The position numbers and the translations under genes were made by a program. DNA of 23,713 nt, taken from IMG/VR virus record IMGVR_UViG_3300010885_002093, positions 1-23,713 of that record. One strand, 5' to 3'. This document shows, in pieces, positions 6,066 through 14,201 of the stretch (the first letter of the stretch is position 1; each line of letters opens with the position of its first letter). This DNA comes from a virus. The notes under the pieces were generated by a model that saw only the letters and a program-made list of their open reading frames with translations, made no database searches and was not told where the DNA came from.

Positions 6066-6799
6066 AAATTCTTCATCTAGATATTGAAACAAGTCCTAAC
6101 ACAGCCCACGTTTGGGGTCTGTGGCAACAGAACGTCAGTATCAATCAGTTGATGGAGTCTTCCTATGTTTTATGCTTTGCGGCTAAATGGGATGACGACA
6201 CAGAAATTACCTTTGATTCTGTACACCAATCTAAACCAAAAGCAATGTTGAAAGGAATCCATGCTTTACTCGATAGTGCTGACGCTGTTGTTCATTACAA
6301 TGGTACTAAGTTTGATATTCCTACGCTTAACAAAGAATTCCTCTTACATGGTTTTGCTCCACCATCGCCTTATAAACAGATTGATTTACTTCGTGTTGTT
6401 CGCAGCAACTTTCGCTTTCCTTCTAATAAGCTGGACTATGTAGCACAACGCTTAAACTTAGGAAAGAAACACGCTCACGAAGGACATGATCTGTGGGTTA
6501 AATGCATGAACGGTGACAACGATGCATGGACACGAATGAAGGATTACAACATTCAGGATATTTTGTTGTTAGAAAAGTTGTATCATACGCTCCTGCCATG
6601 GATTAAGAACCATCCTAATACCAATCTTTACAACGACCTACAAGGTTGTCCTACTTGTGGCGCTAACAGTCTTCAGAAGCGTGGTACAGCAGTGTCGATT
6701 ACGGGAACGTATCAACGCTACCAGTGCAAATCTTGTGGAAGCTGGAGTCAAGGAACAAAATCATTAACCCAACGAGCAGAAATCAAACATCATGGATAA
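6062..6799 (+). CDS. DnaQ/RNase H-fold 3'-5' exonuclease with C-terminal zinc ribbon
   Basis: A 245-residue protein. Residues 1-180 form an exonuclease domain of the DnaQ-like superfamily: Exo I D7/E9 (LDIETS), Exo II HYNGTKFD (78-85) and Exo III Y162/D166 (DYNIQD). The polymerase next door has its own proofreading domain, so this is a second, separate exonuclease. Residues 196-225 form a likely zinc ribbon with C196-x2-C199 and C222-x2-C225, which could hold DNA, RNA or a protein partner. Substrate unknown; roles in recombination, proofreading or host nucleic acid turnover are all possible. The start overlaps the previous stop as ATGA and the end overlaps the DUF3310 gene by 8 bases. Confidence 0.87.
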   Translation: MKILHLDIETSPNTAHVWGLWQQNVSINQLMESSYVLCFAAKWDDDTEITFDSVHQSKPKAMLKGIHALLDSADAVVHYNGTKFDIPTLNKEFLLHGFAPPSPYKQIDLLRVVRSNFRFPSNKLDYVAQRLNLGKKHAHEGHDLWVKCMNGDNDAWTRMKDYNIQDILLLEKLYHTLLPWIKNHPNTNLYNDLQGCPTCGANSLQKRGTAVSITGTYQRYQCKSCGSWSQGTKSLTQRAEIKHHG

Positions 6800-7142
6800 G
6801 ACACCAATTGCAATGCCGGGACCTTACGGGTTCCAAGAAGAAATTACTTTTACTTTAAGTGATTATTTTAAGCAACTTCACGAAAGATTTCCTGATGAGA
6901 AGTTTGATACTACAAGCGACGTACAGGTAGGAGGCACTCACTACCGTCGTAACGCACTACAGCCGTGGGATATTTTTATTGAGTGGGGGCTTGACCCGTG
7001 GGCTGCAAATGTGGTAAAATATATACTTCGATTTCCGTATAAGAATCACAAAGAGGATCTCGAAAAAGCTCGTCATTATATTAATTATTTGATTAATAAT
7101 ATTGATGCTGTTGAAGCTAAATATTATCATAAAGATAAGTAA
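6792..7142 (+). CDS. DUF3310 family protein (related to the T7 gp1.7 nucleotide kinase region)
   Basis: A 116-residue protein. The C-terminal half carries the DUF3310 pattern: VGGTHYRRNALQPWDIF, then GLDPWAANVVKYILRFPYK and EDLEKARHYINYLI. T7 gp1.7, a dNMP kinase, shares this HY...G-N-x-x-KY...LEKA signature as I recall it, so a role in nucleotide metabolism is plausible, and the gene lies two positions before the ribonucleotide reductase. There is no P-loop, and the protein is shorter than gp1.7 (196), so kinase activity is inference. The N-terminal 40 residues are not recognised. The gene contains a promoter-like sequence at 6991-7020. Its stop overlaps the next gene as TAATG. Confidence 0.85.
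   Translation: MDKTPIAMPGPYGFQEEITFTLSDYFKQLHERFPDEKFDTTSDVQVGGTHYRRNALQPWDIFIEWGLDPWAANVVKYILRFPYKNHKEDLEKARHYINYLINNIDAVEAKYYHKDK
6991..7020 (+). promoter_or_regulatory. Possible internal promoter ahead of the ribonucleotide reductase
   Basis: TTGACC (6991-6996), an 18-base spacer and TAAAAT (7015-7020) preceded by TGG form a promoter-like sequence inside the DUF3310 gene. It could drive the 56-residue protein and the reductase. These bases also encode the conserved DPWAANVVKY segment, so the match may be a by-product of coding. Confidence 0.35.
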
Positions 7143-7312
7143 TGTTTCCATTGACGTTAGTAGAATTGAAGGAGCGTCTTACAAGTCTTGACGAAGTTGT
7201 CTTACTGGAGCTATTAAATATTAGCTCAGAAGAACTCGTCAAGGCTTTTTCAGATGAAATTGAAGAAAACTTTGAATCACTATTGGATTCAGTAGACTGG
7301 GATGATGAATGA
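7142..7312 (+). CDS. Small acidic protein, unknown function (56 residues)
   Basis: A short frame starting at TAATG on the previous stop and ending in ATGA on the reductase start. It is strongly helical and acidic: LVELKERLTSLDEVVLLELLNISSEELVKAF, then a tail rich in D and E ending in DWDDE (written here in parts: LVELKERL, DEVVLLELLNISSEEL). The LLELLNISSE core recurs in small phage proteins I have seen near DUF3310 genes. A protein-protein adaptor or inhibitor is possible, but nothing in the sequence proves a function. Confidence 0.7.
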   Translation: MFPLTLVELKERLTSLDEVVLLELLNISSEELVKAFSDEIEENFESLLDSVDWDDE

Positions 7313-9219
7313 CTAATAAATATGTAATGACACCGTACAATACCTTTATCGCTAAAAGTCGATATAGCCGGTATCTAGATGATGAAGGACGCAGAGAACA
7401 CTGGGGCGAGACAGTAGATCGTTACTTTGATTTTATGACGGAACATCTTAAAGAAAAACAAAACTATGTAATGCCTGTAGATTTACGAGCTGAATTGCAG
7501 GAAGCTGTACAAGAACTTGATGTTGTACCCAGTATGCGAGCAGTGATGACCGCAGGACCTGCATTGTCCCGTCAGAACGTAGCAGCATTCAATTGTTCAT
7601 ATTTACCGATAGACGACCTTAAAGCCTTTGATGAAGCGATGTATATCCTTCTCTGTGGCACTGGTGTTGGCTTTTCTGTGGAGCAACAATATGTATCTAA
7701 ATTACCTGAAGTCCCGGACGAGTTGTATCCTAGTCAAACTATTATTAGCGTGTCGGATTCTAAAGAAGGATGGGCGAAGTCATTACGTCAACTCATTGCT
7801 CTTTTATATTCTGGTGAAATTCCAAGGTTTGACTTATCCAAAGTTCGACCTTCCGGAGCTAGACTCAAAACATTCGGAGGAAGAGCTTCTGGACCCAGAC
7901 CTTTGGAAGACCTTTTTAAGTTTGTTACCGTCAAATTCAAAGGTGCAGTTGGTCGTAATCTGTCATCAATCGAATGTCACGATATTCTCTGCAAAATCGG
8001 GGAAGTTGTTGTTGTGGGCGGAGTCAGACGGTCAGCAATGATTTCTTTGTCTGACTTAACAGACGATAAGATGGCTCACGCCAAAGCAGGTAATTGGTGG
8101 GACGGTCAAGGACACCGAGCATTGGCTAACAACTCAGCCACATACCGGGAAACACCTTCTATTGGTCAGTTCATGCGTGAATGGAGTTCAATATATGAAT
8201 CACACAGTGGTGAACGAGGTATCTTTAATCGGGAAGCTTCACAAAAACAAGCTGCTAAGAATGGTAGACGAGATGCTTCTTATGACTTTGGAACTAACCC
8301 ATGTTCAGAGATTATTTTACGTCCTTATCAATTTTGTAATCTATCTTCTTGTATTATTCGCAGTACCGATACTGACGCTGACCTTGCTCGTAAGGTTCGT
8401 CTGGCTACGATACTTGGAACCTTCCAAGCTTCACTTACGTATTTTCCATACTTGCGTAAAATATGGCAAAAGAATACTGAAGAAGAGGCGCTTTTAGGTG
8501 TGTCAATGACTGGCATTCTAGATAACACATTATTGAATAACCCAGATGATGAGTCTTTACCTTTACGATTGGAGAAACTTCGTGATATTGCTATTAGTGT
8601 TAACGCTGAATATAGTGCTGCTATTGGTATCAATCAAAGTGTGGCGGTCACGGCAATCAAGCCCGAAGGCACTGTATCGCAGTTATGCAGTACTGCTAGT
8701 GGGATCCATCCTCAACACAGCCAATATTATATACGTCGTGTACGGGCTGACAATAAAGATCCTTTAACACAGTTTATGATTCAAGCAGGATTTGTTGCAG
8801 AGCCTTGTGTGATGAAACCTGAAACTACAACTATCTTTAGTTTTCCAGTTAAAGTTGCTGATGGTGCTCTACTTCGTGAAGACTTATCAGCAGTTCAGCA
8901 TTTGAAACTGTGGCTTATCTTTCAACGTCATTATTGTGAACACAAACCAAGTGTAACAATCAGCGTTAAAGAAAACGAATGGATGGATGTTGGAGCTTGG
9001 GTGTTTAAACACTTTGACGAAGTAACTGGCGTATCTTTTCTACCGATGGATGGAGGAACTTACAAGCAAGCGCCTTACGAAGAGTGTACAGAAGAAGAGT
9101 ACAATAAATTAAAACTACTTGTTCCTGATTCTGTAGATTGGAGTAATTTTAAAGAGTACGACGATAATGTCGAAGGAGCACAAATGTTGAGTTGTACTGC
9201 TGGAGGGTGTGAAGTATGA
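7309..9219 (+). CDS. nrdJ: Class II (adenosylcobalamin-dependent) ribonucleotide reductase, monomeric type
   Basis: This 636-residue enzyme reduces ribonucleotides to deoxyribonucleotides for phage DNA synthesis, using a thiyl radical made with coenzyme B12. The key residues are those of the Lactobacillus leichmannii-type enzyme: C96 (AFNCSYLP) and C343 (QFCNLSSC) as the reducing pair, C332 within NPCSE as the radical cysteine with E334 nearby (C332 and C343 are 11 apart, as in that enzyme), and a C-terminal C629-x4-C634 that shuttles electrons. VVVGGVRRSAMISLSDL (about 233-250) and KPEGTVSQLCSTASGIHP (451-468) are typical. It is shorter than the 739-residue bacterial enzyme but complete. No NrdB-type subunit is nearby, as expected for this oxygen-independent class. 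It overlaps both neighbours by four bases. Confidence 0.96.
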   Translation: MTNKYVMTPYNTFIAKSRYSRYLDDEGRREHWGETVDRYFDFMTEHLKEKQNYVMPVDLRAELQEAVQELDVVPSMRAVMTAGPALSRQNVAAFNCSYLPIDDLKAFDEAMYILLCGTGVGFSVEQQYVSKLPEVPDELYPSQTIISVSDSKEGWAKSLRQLIALLYSGEIPRFDLSKVRPSGARLKTFGGRASGPRPLEDLFKFVTVKFKGAVGRNLSSIECHDILCKIGEVVVVGGVRRSAMISLSDLTDDKMAHAKAGNWWDGQGHRALANNSATYRETPSIGQFMREWSSIYESHSGERGIFNREASQKQAAKNGRRDASYDFGTNPCSEIILRPYQFCNLSSCIIRSTDTDADLARKVRLATILGTFQASLTYFPYLRKIWQKNTEEEALLGVSMTGILDNTLLNNPDDESLPLRLEKLRDIAISVNAEYSAAIGINQSVAVTAIKPEGTVSQLCSTASGIHPQHSQYYIRRVRADNKDPLTQFMIQAGFVAEPCVMKPETTTIFSFPVKVADGALLREDLSAVQHLKLWLIFQRHYCEHKPSVTISVKENEWMDVGAWVFKHFDEVTGVSFLPMDGGTYKQAPYEECTEEEYNKLKLLVPDSVDWSNFKEYDDNVEGAQMLSCTAGGCEV

Positions 9220-9368
9220 GAACAATACTGTTTCATTGGATTTGTGGCTTCTCGATTGGATTTGAGTATGTTCCCGATTGGGACGATGAAGCGCACTTTG
9301 CTATTGACCTAGGAGTACTTAGGATAATCTTTAGCAAAGAACACGAAGACGATATAGACTTTCAATAA
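9216..9368 (+). CDS. Small protein of unknown function, last gene of the + strand block
   Basis: A 50-residue frame overlapping the reductase stop as ATGA. It starts with an aromatic strand (ILFHWICGFSIGFEYV), passes through an acidic loop (DWDDEAH) and ends with FAIDLGVLRIIFSKE. This hairpin-like F/W-x-G...DLG-x-x-R pattern matches small phage proteins I have seen, so it is likely real. It is followed at once by the terminator hairpin, so it closes the early transcript. Function unknown. Confidence 0.7.
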   Translation: MRTILFHWICGFSIGFEYVPDWDDEAHFAIDLGVLRIIFSKEHEDDIDFQ

Positions 9369-9372
9369 AACT

Positions 9373-9398
9373 AAGGGGACTCGAAAGTCCCCTTTTTT
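9373..9398. terminator. Intrinsic terminator between converging gene blocks
   Basis: AAGGGGACT (9373-9381), a CGAA loop and AGTCCCCTT (9386-9394) make a perfect 9-bp stem, followed by a T-run reaching 9398 on the + strand. On the - strand the stem is followed by TTAGTTTTATTG, a weaker T-rich tail. It lies 4 bases after the last + gene and just after the last - gene, so it can serve both directions, best for +. Confidence 0.93.
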
Positions 9399-9399
9399 G

Positions 9400-11622
9400 T
9401 TACTCTTTACCTAAGATGTTCTTTAGGTATTTTCTAGTCTCACTTGGTATCTTTTCCATACCTTGTTTATCTACTCTACCGGGTCCCCAGTTGTAAGCCG
9501 CTAAAGCTAACTCTGGGTTGTTATTATACTTAGTTAAGAGTTGTTTCATGTATGTAATACCTGCTTTAATATTATCAGTAGGGTTGTATACATTTTTAAG
9601 ACCAAGTTCTTTAGCTGTTGATGGAATAATTTGCATTACACCACCAGCATTCTTATGTGAACGAGCATTGGGATTAAAAGAAGACTCTTGATATGCCTGA
9701 CGTACAAATAAGTCTGAGAATGCCCCTAAACCTTGTCTATCGGCTTCTAAACGCACTTGTTGTGCAATAGGATGTTCTGGGTCAAACTTGCGTCCGCCAA
9801 CGACTGTAGAAGCTAATTTCGGATATGCTTCTTGTAAATTACCAGAAAAAGGCAATGCTTTAGACTGTGGTTGTTGTACTGGCGTTTGTTGTGAAGGAAC
9901 GGCTGGAGCAGGAGCCGGAGCAGACATTTGATTCTGAACATTTCCTGACAGATTACCCAATAAGCCGGGATTGTCTTGAATAGCTTTTTGTACAGCGATA
10001 CGAGTAGCGCCCGGATCTTGCATTAATTTCTTAGCAACACCATAACTGAGACCAGAAGCTGTCAATAAAGGAAGTGCAATCGTTGGTGAAAATAAACCTA
10101 AAGCACCTAAACCACTTAACTTACCAGCAATCATTAATGAACGGAATTTCTGAGCTTCTTGTGTAGTATCACCAACTACATTTAGAGCTTTATTAGCCTC
10201 AGCTTGTAATGGTGCAACACCTTTAGCAGCTTCAAACTCGCCACCTTGTTTAGCAGCTATTTTAGCCATCTCAGCAGGACTAAACGTACCTTGAGTTCCA
10301 GCAATTTCAGCAGCATTCTTATTAACTGCTTCCATGAACCGTGCTTGTTTCATCCAACCAAGATTTGCTGCAGCAACATCGCCTGTAGCGTCGTTACGAG
10401 CAATAAAACCTTTAATGGCTTTGTAAGCATCGTCATAACCAGCTTTAAGTGTCTCGGCTGGTGTATCAACTGCTTTAATAGAATCAATTTTAGTTCTAAA
10501 AATTTCTTCTATTTTCTTTAAATCTTTTCCTGTAAGTTCACCATCTTTCATTCTGCTGGTAACATTAGCTTTAATAAAGTTATTAAACATTGCTGCTTGT
10601 TTTGGCTCTAAAGAATCAGCAATTGCTGTTTTAGCTACAGTTAGGGCATCATCAAAAATAGGGTCAACTTTAACAGTGCCAATTTTATCTAAAGCATCAT
10701 CATAAGATTTATTTAAAGCTTTGTTAATATATGCAAATGCTTGTTGTCCGTTTTGAACAGTATCAGGAACTGTTTGATTTATACTAGACAATACGTCATT
10801 ACCAACAGCTTTTGTGTATCCTAGATTAATAGCGTCTTTATTGACACGCATTCCGGGTAAGTCCAATTTTTCAATTTGACGATAAAGCATACCGGGGATG
10901 CCTTCGTAGGCTTGTCCGGGGGTAACTGGAATACCTTTATCCATTAGTTCACGAGTACCAGCCTTGAGAGTCGGTGTCAGTGCATTCGCAAATGCAGCAC
11001 CAACACGTCCAACAACTGCCCCAAGACCCATCTGTTCAATTTTACCTTTAAGGACATCTTCTCCTGAAAGGTTTTCACCTGTAACAGGATTTAATGCAGC
11101 GCCAATTGCACCACCAAGAGCGCCTCGTGAAGCAATACTTCCAACAGGTCCTGTGACGGGTAAAAACTTATTTACAGGACTAACTAGAGCACCGCCTAAT
11201 TCAGCAAAATCAAAACCAGTTGCTCCTGCATTCTTACGTTGTGTTTCGTATGCTTGTTGTGTTGCCTGAGCAAAATCTCTTCCTGTTTGTCCACCAACAA
11301 CTTGAGCGACAGCCGATACTGGATTGATAACAGCACCTTTAGCTAAACCAGCACCAACTTGTACTGCTCTGTTTACGCCTTCTCCTACTGCTTTCATAGT
11401 AGGACCTTGCTCTGTTTTTTGCTCGGCTCCTAGATATGCAAAAGGATTATTAGGATCCATAACATCAGAACCTGCTGGTGCGGCTGGTCCTGTATACGCT
11501 GGAAGTTTTTCTTTCGGTGCTATATGTTTTGCATACATTGCCGATATTTGTTGTTTTGTAGTGCCTTCAGGTACATCTTGAATCAAAGTACCGTCTGGCA
11601 TTTCCACATCAAATGTAGCCAT
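9400..11622 (-). CDS. Internal virion (ejection) protein with C-terminal lytic transglycosylase domain
   Basis: This 740-residue protein is probably packaged in the head and injected with the DNA, cutting peptidoglycan so the genome can pass. The last 110 residues are an SLT lysozyme-like domain: catalytic E646 in YQESSFNP, then GGVMQIIPSTAKELGL, NPTDNIKAGITYM and LALAAYNWGPGRV. The N-terminus (MATFDVEMPDGTLIQDVPEG) is a small strand-rich start common in such proteins. The middle is Ala/Gly-rich and helical, with a hydrophobic segment at about 496-530 that could insert in the membrane, then a Pro/Gln linker (about 565-587). T7 gp16 carries its SLT domain at the N-terminus, so domain order is reversed here. 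It is the last gene of the late block. Confidence 0.9.
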   Translation of the reverse strand: MATFDVEMPDGTLIQDVPEGTTKQQISAMYAKHIAPKEKLPAYTGPAAPAGSDVMDPNNPFAYLGAEQKTEQGPTMKAVGEGVNRAVQVGAGLAKGAVINPVSAVAQVVGGQTGRDFAQATQQAYETQRKNAGATGFDFAELGGALVSPVNKFLPVTGPVGSIASRGALGGAIGAALNPVTGENLSGEDVLKGKIEQMGLGAVVGRVGAAFANALTPTLKAGTRELMDKGIPVTPGQAYEGIPGMLYRQIEKLDLPGMRVNKDAINLGYTKAVGNDVLSSINQTVPDTVQNGQQAFAYINKALNKSYDDALDKIGTVKVDPIFDDALTVAKTAIADSLEPKQAAMFNNFIKANVTSRMKDGELTGKDLKKIEEIFRTKIDSIKAVDTPAETLKAGYDDAYKAIKGFIARNDATGDVAAANLGWMKQARFMEAVNKNAAEIAGTQGTFSPAEMAKIAAKQGGEFEAAKGVAPLQAEANKALNVVGDTTQEAQKFRSLMIAGKLSGLGALGLFSPTIALPLLTASGLSYGVAKKLMQDPGATRIAVQKAIQDNPGLLGNLSGNVQNQMSAPAPAPAVPSQQTPVQQPQSKALPFSGNLQEAYPKLASTVVGGRKFDPEHPIAQQVRLEADRQGLGAFSDLFVRQAYQESSFNPNARSHKNAGGVMQIIPSTAKELGLKNVYNPTDNIKAGITYMKQLLTKYNNNPELALAAYNWGPGRVDKQGMEKIPSETRKYLKNILGKE

Positions 11623-12713
11623 TATTTCATGTCCCCGAATTTAACTACTTTTCTGGTTGCTTGTTCAGCAGGTGTTGTTGCTGGTGCTGTAGGTGCTCCA
11701 GTGCCAGTCTCTGATGGATTATAAGTACCTCTAGCTTTTTGGTCTAATTTAATAAAGTATTTATTAATGGTATCTAATTTCTCATTGAATTTCTCAGGAC
11801 TTAATTTCATTTGATCCAAATCTGCAATATTCTGTTTAATTACTTCTAATTCTTTCATGTTCAAAGCACCAAAACCAGTTGCTCCAGTTTTGCTTTGAGC
11901 CTTTGCAGCAGCCATCACAGACATAGTTAATTTAGATTGTAGTTCTTTTAAATCACTCGCTAAAGCAGCAGCATCTGTCATAGGTACTTTAGCCAATGTT
12001 CCACCTACTGCACCAACTGTATACGGATTTACTTGCTTTCTAATTTTAGCAACATAATCTGTTCCCTCTATTGCACTACCAATTAATTCATTAGCAACAT
12101 CAGTATTAACTTTATCAGCAGCTTCTTGCTTTAGTGCTATTTTATCTGCCGCTGCTAAAGAACGTGTTAATGCTGCCCCTTGAGCGTCGGGACCGCCAAA
12201 TTTACGGTAAACAGAAAGATATTGTTCATCTGAAGCATTTTCAGGTAGTGCGTCTAAAGCATCACGAAGTTTTTTATCTTGTGCAAGTTTGTACTGTGAA
12301 GACTCTAATGATGCTTGTTGAGTTTTCATTGTCAAACCTTGCGCTTGCATTGTTTGTGCTTTAGATTGCATATCTTGAACTTTAGCCATCGCCATCTGAG
12401 CTAAGTCAGGAGCACCGTTTTGTGCTAATGCTTGGGCATACTGAGCTAAACCTTCAGGAGTAGTAGTTTCAAATTGAGAAGCTAACTGTTGTGCCATTTG
12501 AGCTTTTTGTAACTCAGGATCTTGTATGCCCAATAAAGGAGCCATTACTTGAGAACCAAAAGCACGACCACCTTGACGTAAAGCTAAATTAGCTTGCTGG
12601 CGAGGATCTAAACGAACTGCTTGTAAGTCTTGTGAGTAACCTGTAGCAGCACGTTCTTGCTGAATCTGCTGTGCTGTTGGTCCAAAAAGACCTTGTACTA
12701 TGCTGTCTGCCAT
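11622..12713 (-). CDS. Putative internal virion protein, Gln/Ala-rich
   Basis: A 363-residue helical protein lying between two putative ejection proteins and sharing their composition. The N-terminal 70 residues are rich in Q, A and R (PTAQQIQQERAATGYSQD, then LDPRQQANLALRQGGRAFG). A long helix follows with few breaks (about 75-150), and the C-terminal part has TGATGFGALNMKELEVIK and a LSPEKFNEKLDTI helix, segments common in podovirus internal proteins. The end is a Thr/Pro/Ala tail. It is likely a counterpart of T7 gp15, inferred from position and composition, not from a motif. AAGGA lies seven bases before the ATG, and the stop overlaps the next ATG as TAATG. Confidence 0.7.
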   Translation of the reverse strand: MADSIVQGLFGPTAQQIQQERAATGYSQDLQAVRLDPRQQANLALRQGGRAFGSQVMAPLLGIQDPELQKAQMAQQLASQFETTTPEGLAQYAQALAQNGAPDLAQMAMAKVQDMQSKAQTMQAQGLTMKTQQASLESSQYKLAQDKKLRDALDALPENASDEQYLSVYRKFGGPDAQGAALTRSLAAADKIALKQEAADKVNTDVANELIGSAIEGTDYVAKIRKQVNPYTVGAVGGTLAKVPMTDAAALASDLKELQSKLTMSVMAAAKAQSKTGATGFGALNMKELEVIKQNIADLDQMKLSPEKFNEKLDTINKYFIKLDQKARGTYNPSETGTGAPTAPATTPAEQATRKVVKFGDMK

Positions 12714-12722
12714 GATTTTTCC

Positions 12723-14201
12723 TTAATCCACACCTGTTGAACTTGTTGGAACAGTGCCTTGTCCGCCGTAGCCATATACATTGCTAGGACCTGCTGTAAT
12801 ATTAGCTAAAAATCCATTAAACCAAGGCATAACAGCATTAGCACCGCCTTGTCCAGCCATTTGTCCACCAGCACCAGATAAGAACTGACCAAGGTTACTA
12901 GTAGCTGATGCGCCGTATGAATACGGAGCTGCTTGAGTCTGTCCCTGCATTTGCATTTGACCCGCAGTTTGATTAGCTCCTTGAATAGAAGTTCCCATAT
13001 TCTGACTTAAATTATAAGCGCCTTGTCCCATGTTTTGCATGGTATTTGCTTGACCCAGATAATTACCAAGTGTATTCAATGCAGCATTCTGTAATTGATA
13101 TTTACCCATTTCTTGACTAATAGCATTAGAACCAAGCTGTGAAGAAGTACTTAATAAGTTAGCACCCGTATTCAACGATTGATTACCAACACCAACCATG
13201 TTAGCTGCTGTCTGATACTGGTTTGCACCAACATTAAACAACTGACCACCAACGCCTTGAATATTAGCTCCTGTACCAGCAACACCTGCAGCTTGACTCT
13301 GTAACTGACCACCTTGACCGTACAGATTAGCACCAAGAGCAACATTAGTACGTCCTTCAGCTTGTGCTTTAGTAGCCATGTCAAGATTACGTTGTCCTAA
13401 CGAATTATAATAAGCAGCTAATTCTGGATTAGAAGCAAGCATTCCAGTTGTTGTTCCGCCTGTAGCTAAACCAGCTCTACCAGTAGAGTATACTTGATTT
13501 CTTAATCGTGCTAAAGTTTGTTCGTCACCACCAGCTAAAGCAGCTTGTGTACGAGCCATGTAGTCTGCTTCGGCTTGTGGCGCTGAACCTAAGTAGCTTG
13601 CACCTGTGTTGTACAAGTCTTGAGCATTAGCAAACATTCCCGGAGCTTGTGCTGTAACAGCTTCGCCTTGACGGAATAAAGCATTACCTTGATTAAAGGC
13701 AGTTTGTCCTTGTGGGTATAAATCTTTAGACTGAGCATATAATTGATTACCAGCATTAAACGCATTAGGCGCTTGAGCCATCGCCATTTGCATACCAGCT
13801 AATGAGTTCTGACGAACACCATTAATAAAACCTACATCTGGTTGATAGTTATAATTTGCAGCAGCATTCATTAGTCCTGTTTGCATTCCTTGCAATTGAG
13901 GACTTAATGTATAACCAGCCGATGTCATCTGACCCGTAGTTGGATCGTAAACATAGTTAGACGTACCAAAATTGGTAGTCATTCCAAATGGTTTAAATTG
14001 TGCGTTTGCAGCAGCTTGGTTTGCTGTATTACGATAAGCAGTAGCTTGCTGGTTAGCGGCGTTATTAGCCGCACTGCCTGAAAGAGCACCGCCTAAAGTA
14101 CTTCCAAGTTGTGATCCTACCATTGCCCCTACTGGACCGCCAAAGATTCCTCCTGCAACGGCTCCACCAGCGCCTAAAACTGAACTAGCTAAATTACCCA
14201 T
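12723..14201 (-). CDS. Putative internal virion protein with glycine zipper and heptad arrays
   Basis: A 492-residue protein, very rich in G, A, Q and N. Residues 9-42 are a glycine-zipper-like hydrophobic stretch (GAGGAVAGGIFGGPVGAMVG and on), which could insert in a membrane. Residues 142-204 are nine successive seven-residue units and 281-357 eleven more, mostly of the form x-x-[GA]-x-x-[LAM]-[YFL]. Between them lies a segment with LARLRNQVYSTGRAGLATGG and NPELAAYYNS, which is like a conserved core of podovirus structural proteins. Position beside two other ejection-type genes suggests a part of the injected channel, a role similar to T7 gp14/gp15; this is inference. AGGAG precedes the ATG by six bases. 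Confidence 0.7.
   Translation of the reverse strand: MGNLASSVLGAGGAVAGGIFGGPVGAMVGSQLGSTLGGALSGSAANNAANQQATAYRNTANQAAANAQFKPFGMTTNFGTSNYVYDPTTGQMTSAGYTLSPQLQGMQTGLMNAAANYNYQPDVGFINGVRQNSLAGMQMAMAQAPNAFNAGNQLYAQSKDLYPQGQTAFNQGNALFRQGEAVTAQAPGMFANAQDLYNTGASYLGSAPQAEADYMARTQAALAGGDEQTLARLRNQVYSTGRAGLATGGTTTGMLASNPELAAYYNSLGQRNLDMATKAQAEGRTNVALGANLYGQGGQLQSQAAGVAGTGANIQGVGGQLFNVGANQYQTAANMVGVGNQSLNTGANLLSTSSQLGSNAISQEMGKYQLQNAALNTLGNYLGQANTMQNMGQGAYNLSQNMGTSIQGANQTAGQMQMQGQTQAAPYSYGASATSNLGQFLSGAGGQMAGQGGANAVMPWFNGFLANITAGPSNVYGYGGQGTVPTSSTGVD
13131..13361 (-). repeat. Second heptad array in the internal virion protein (residues 281-357)
   Basis: Eleven seven-residue units, for example ALGANLY, GQGGQLQ, GTGANIQ, GVGGQLF, NVGANQY and NTGANLL. 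Position 3 is nearly always G or A, and positions 6-7 are usually hydrophobic or Gln. Phase is kept without a break until about residue 350. Confidence 0.75.
13590..13778 (-). repeat. First heptad array in the internal virion protein (residues 142-204)
   Basis: Nine seven-residue units: AQAPNAF, NAGNQLY, AQSKDLY, PQGQTAF, NQGNALF, RQGEAVT, AQAPGMF, ANAQDLY and NTGASYL. Position 3 is G, A or S and position 7 is mostly F or Y. It is out of phase with the second array, so the two are separate blocks. Confidence 0.75.
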
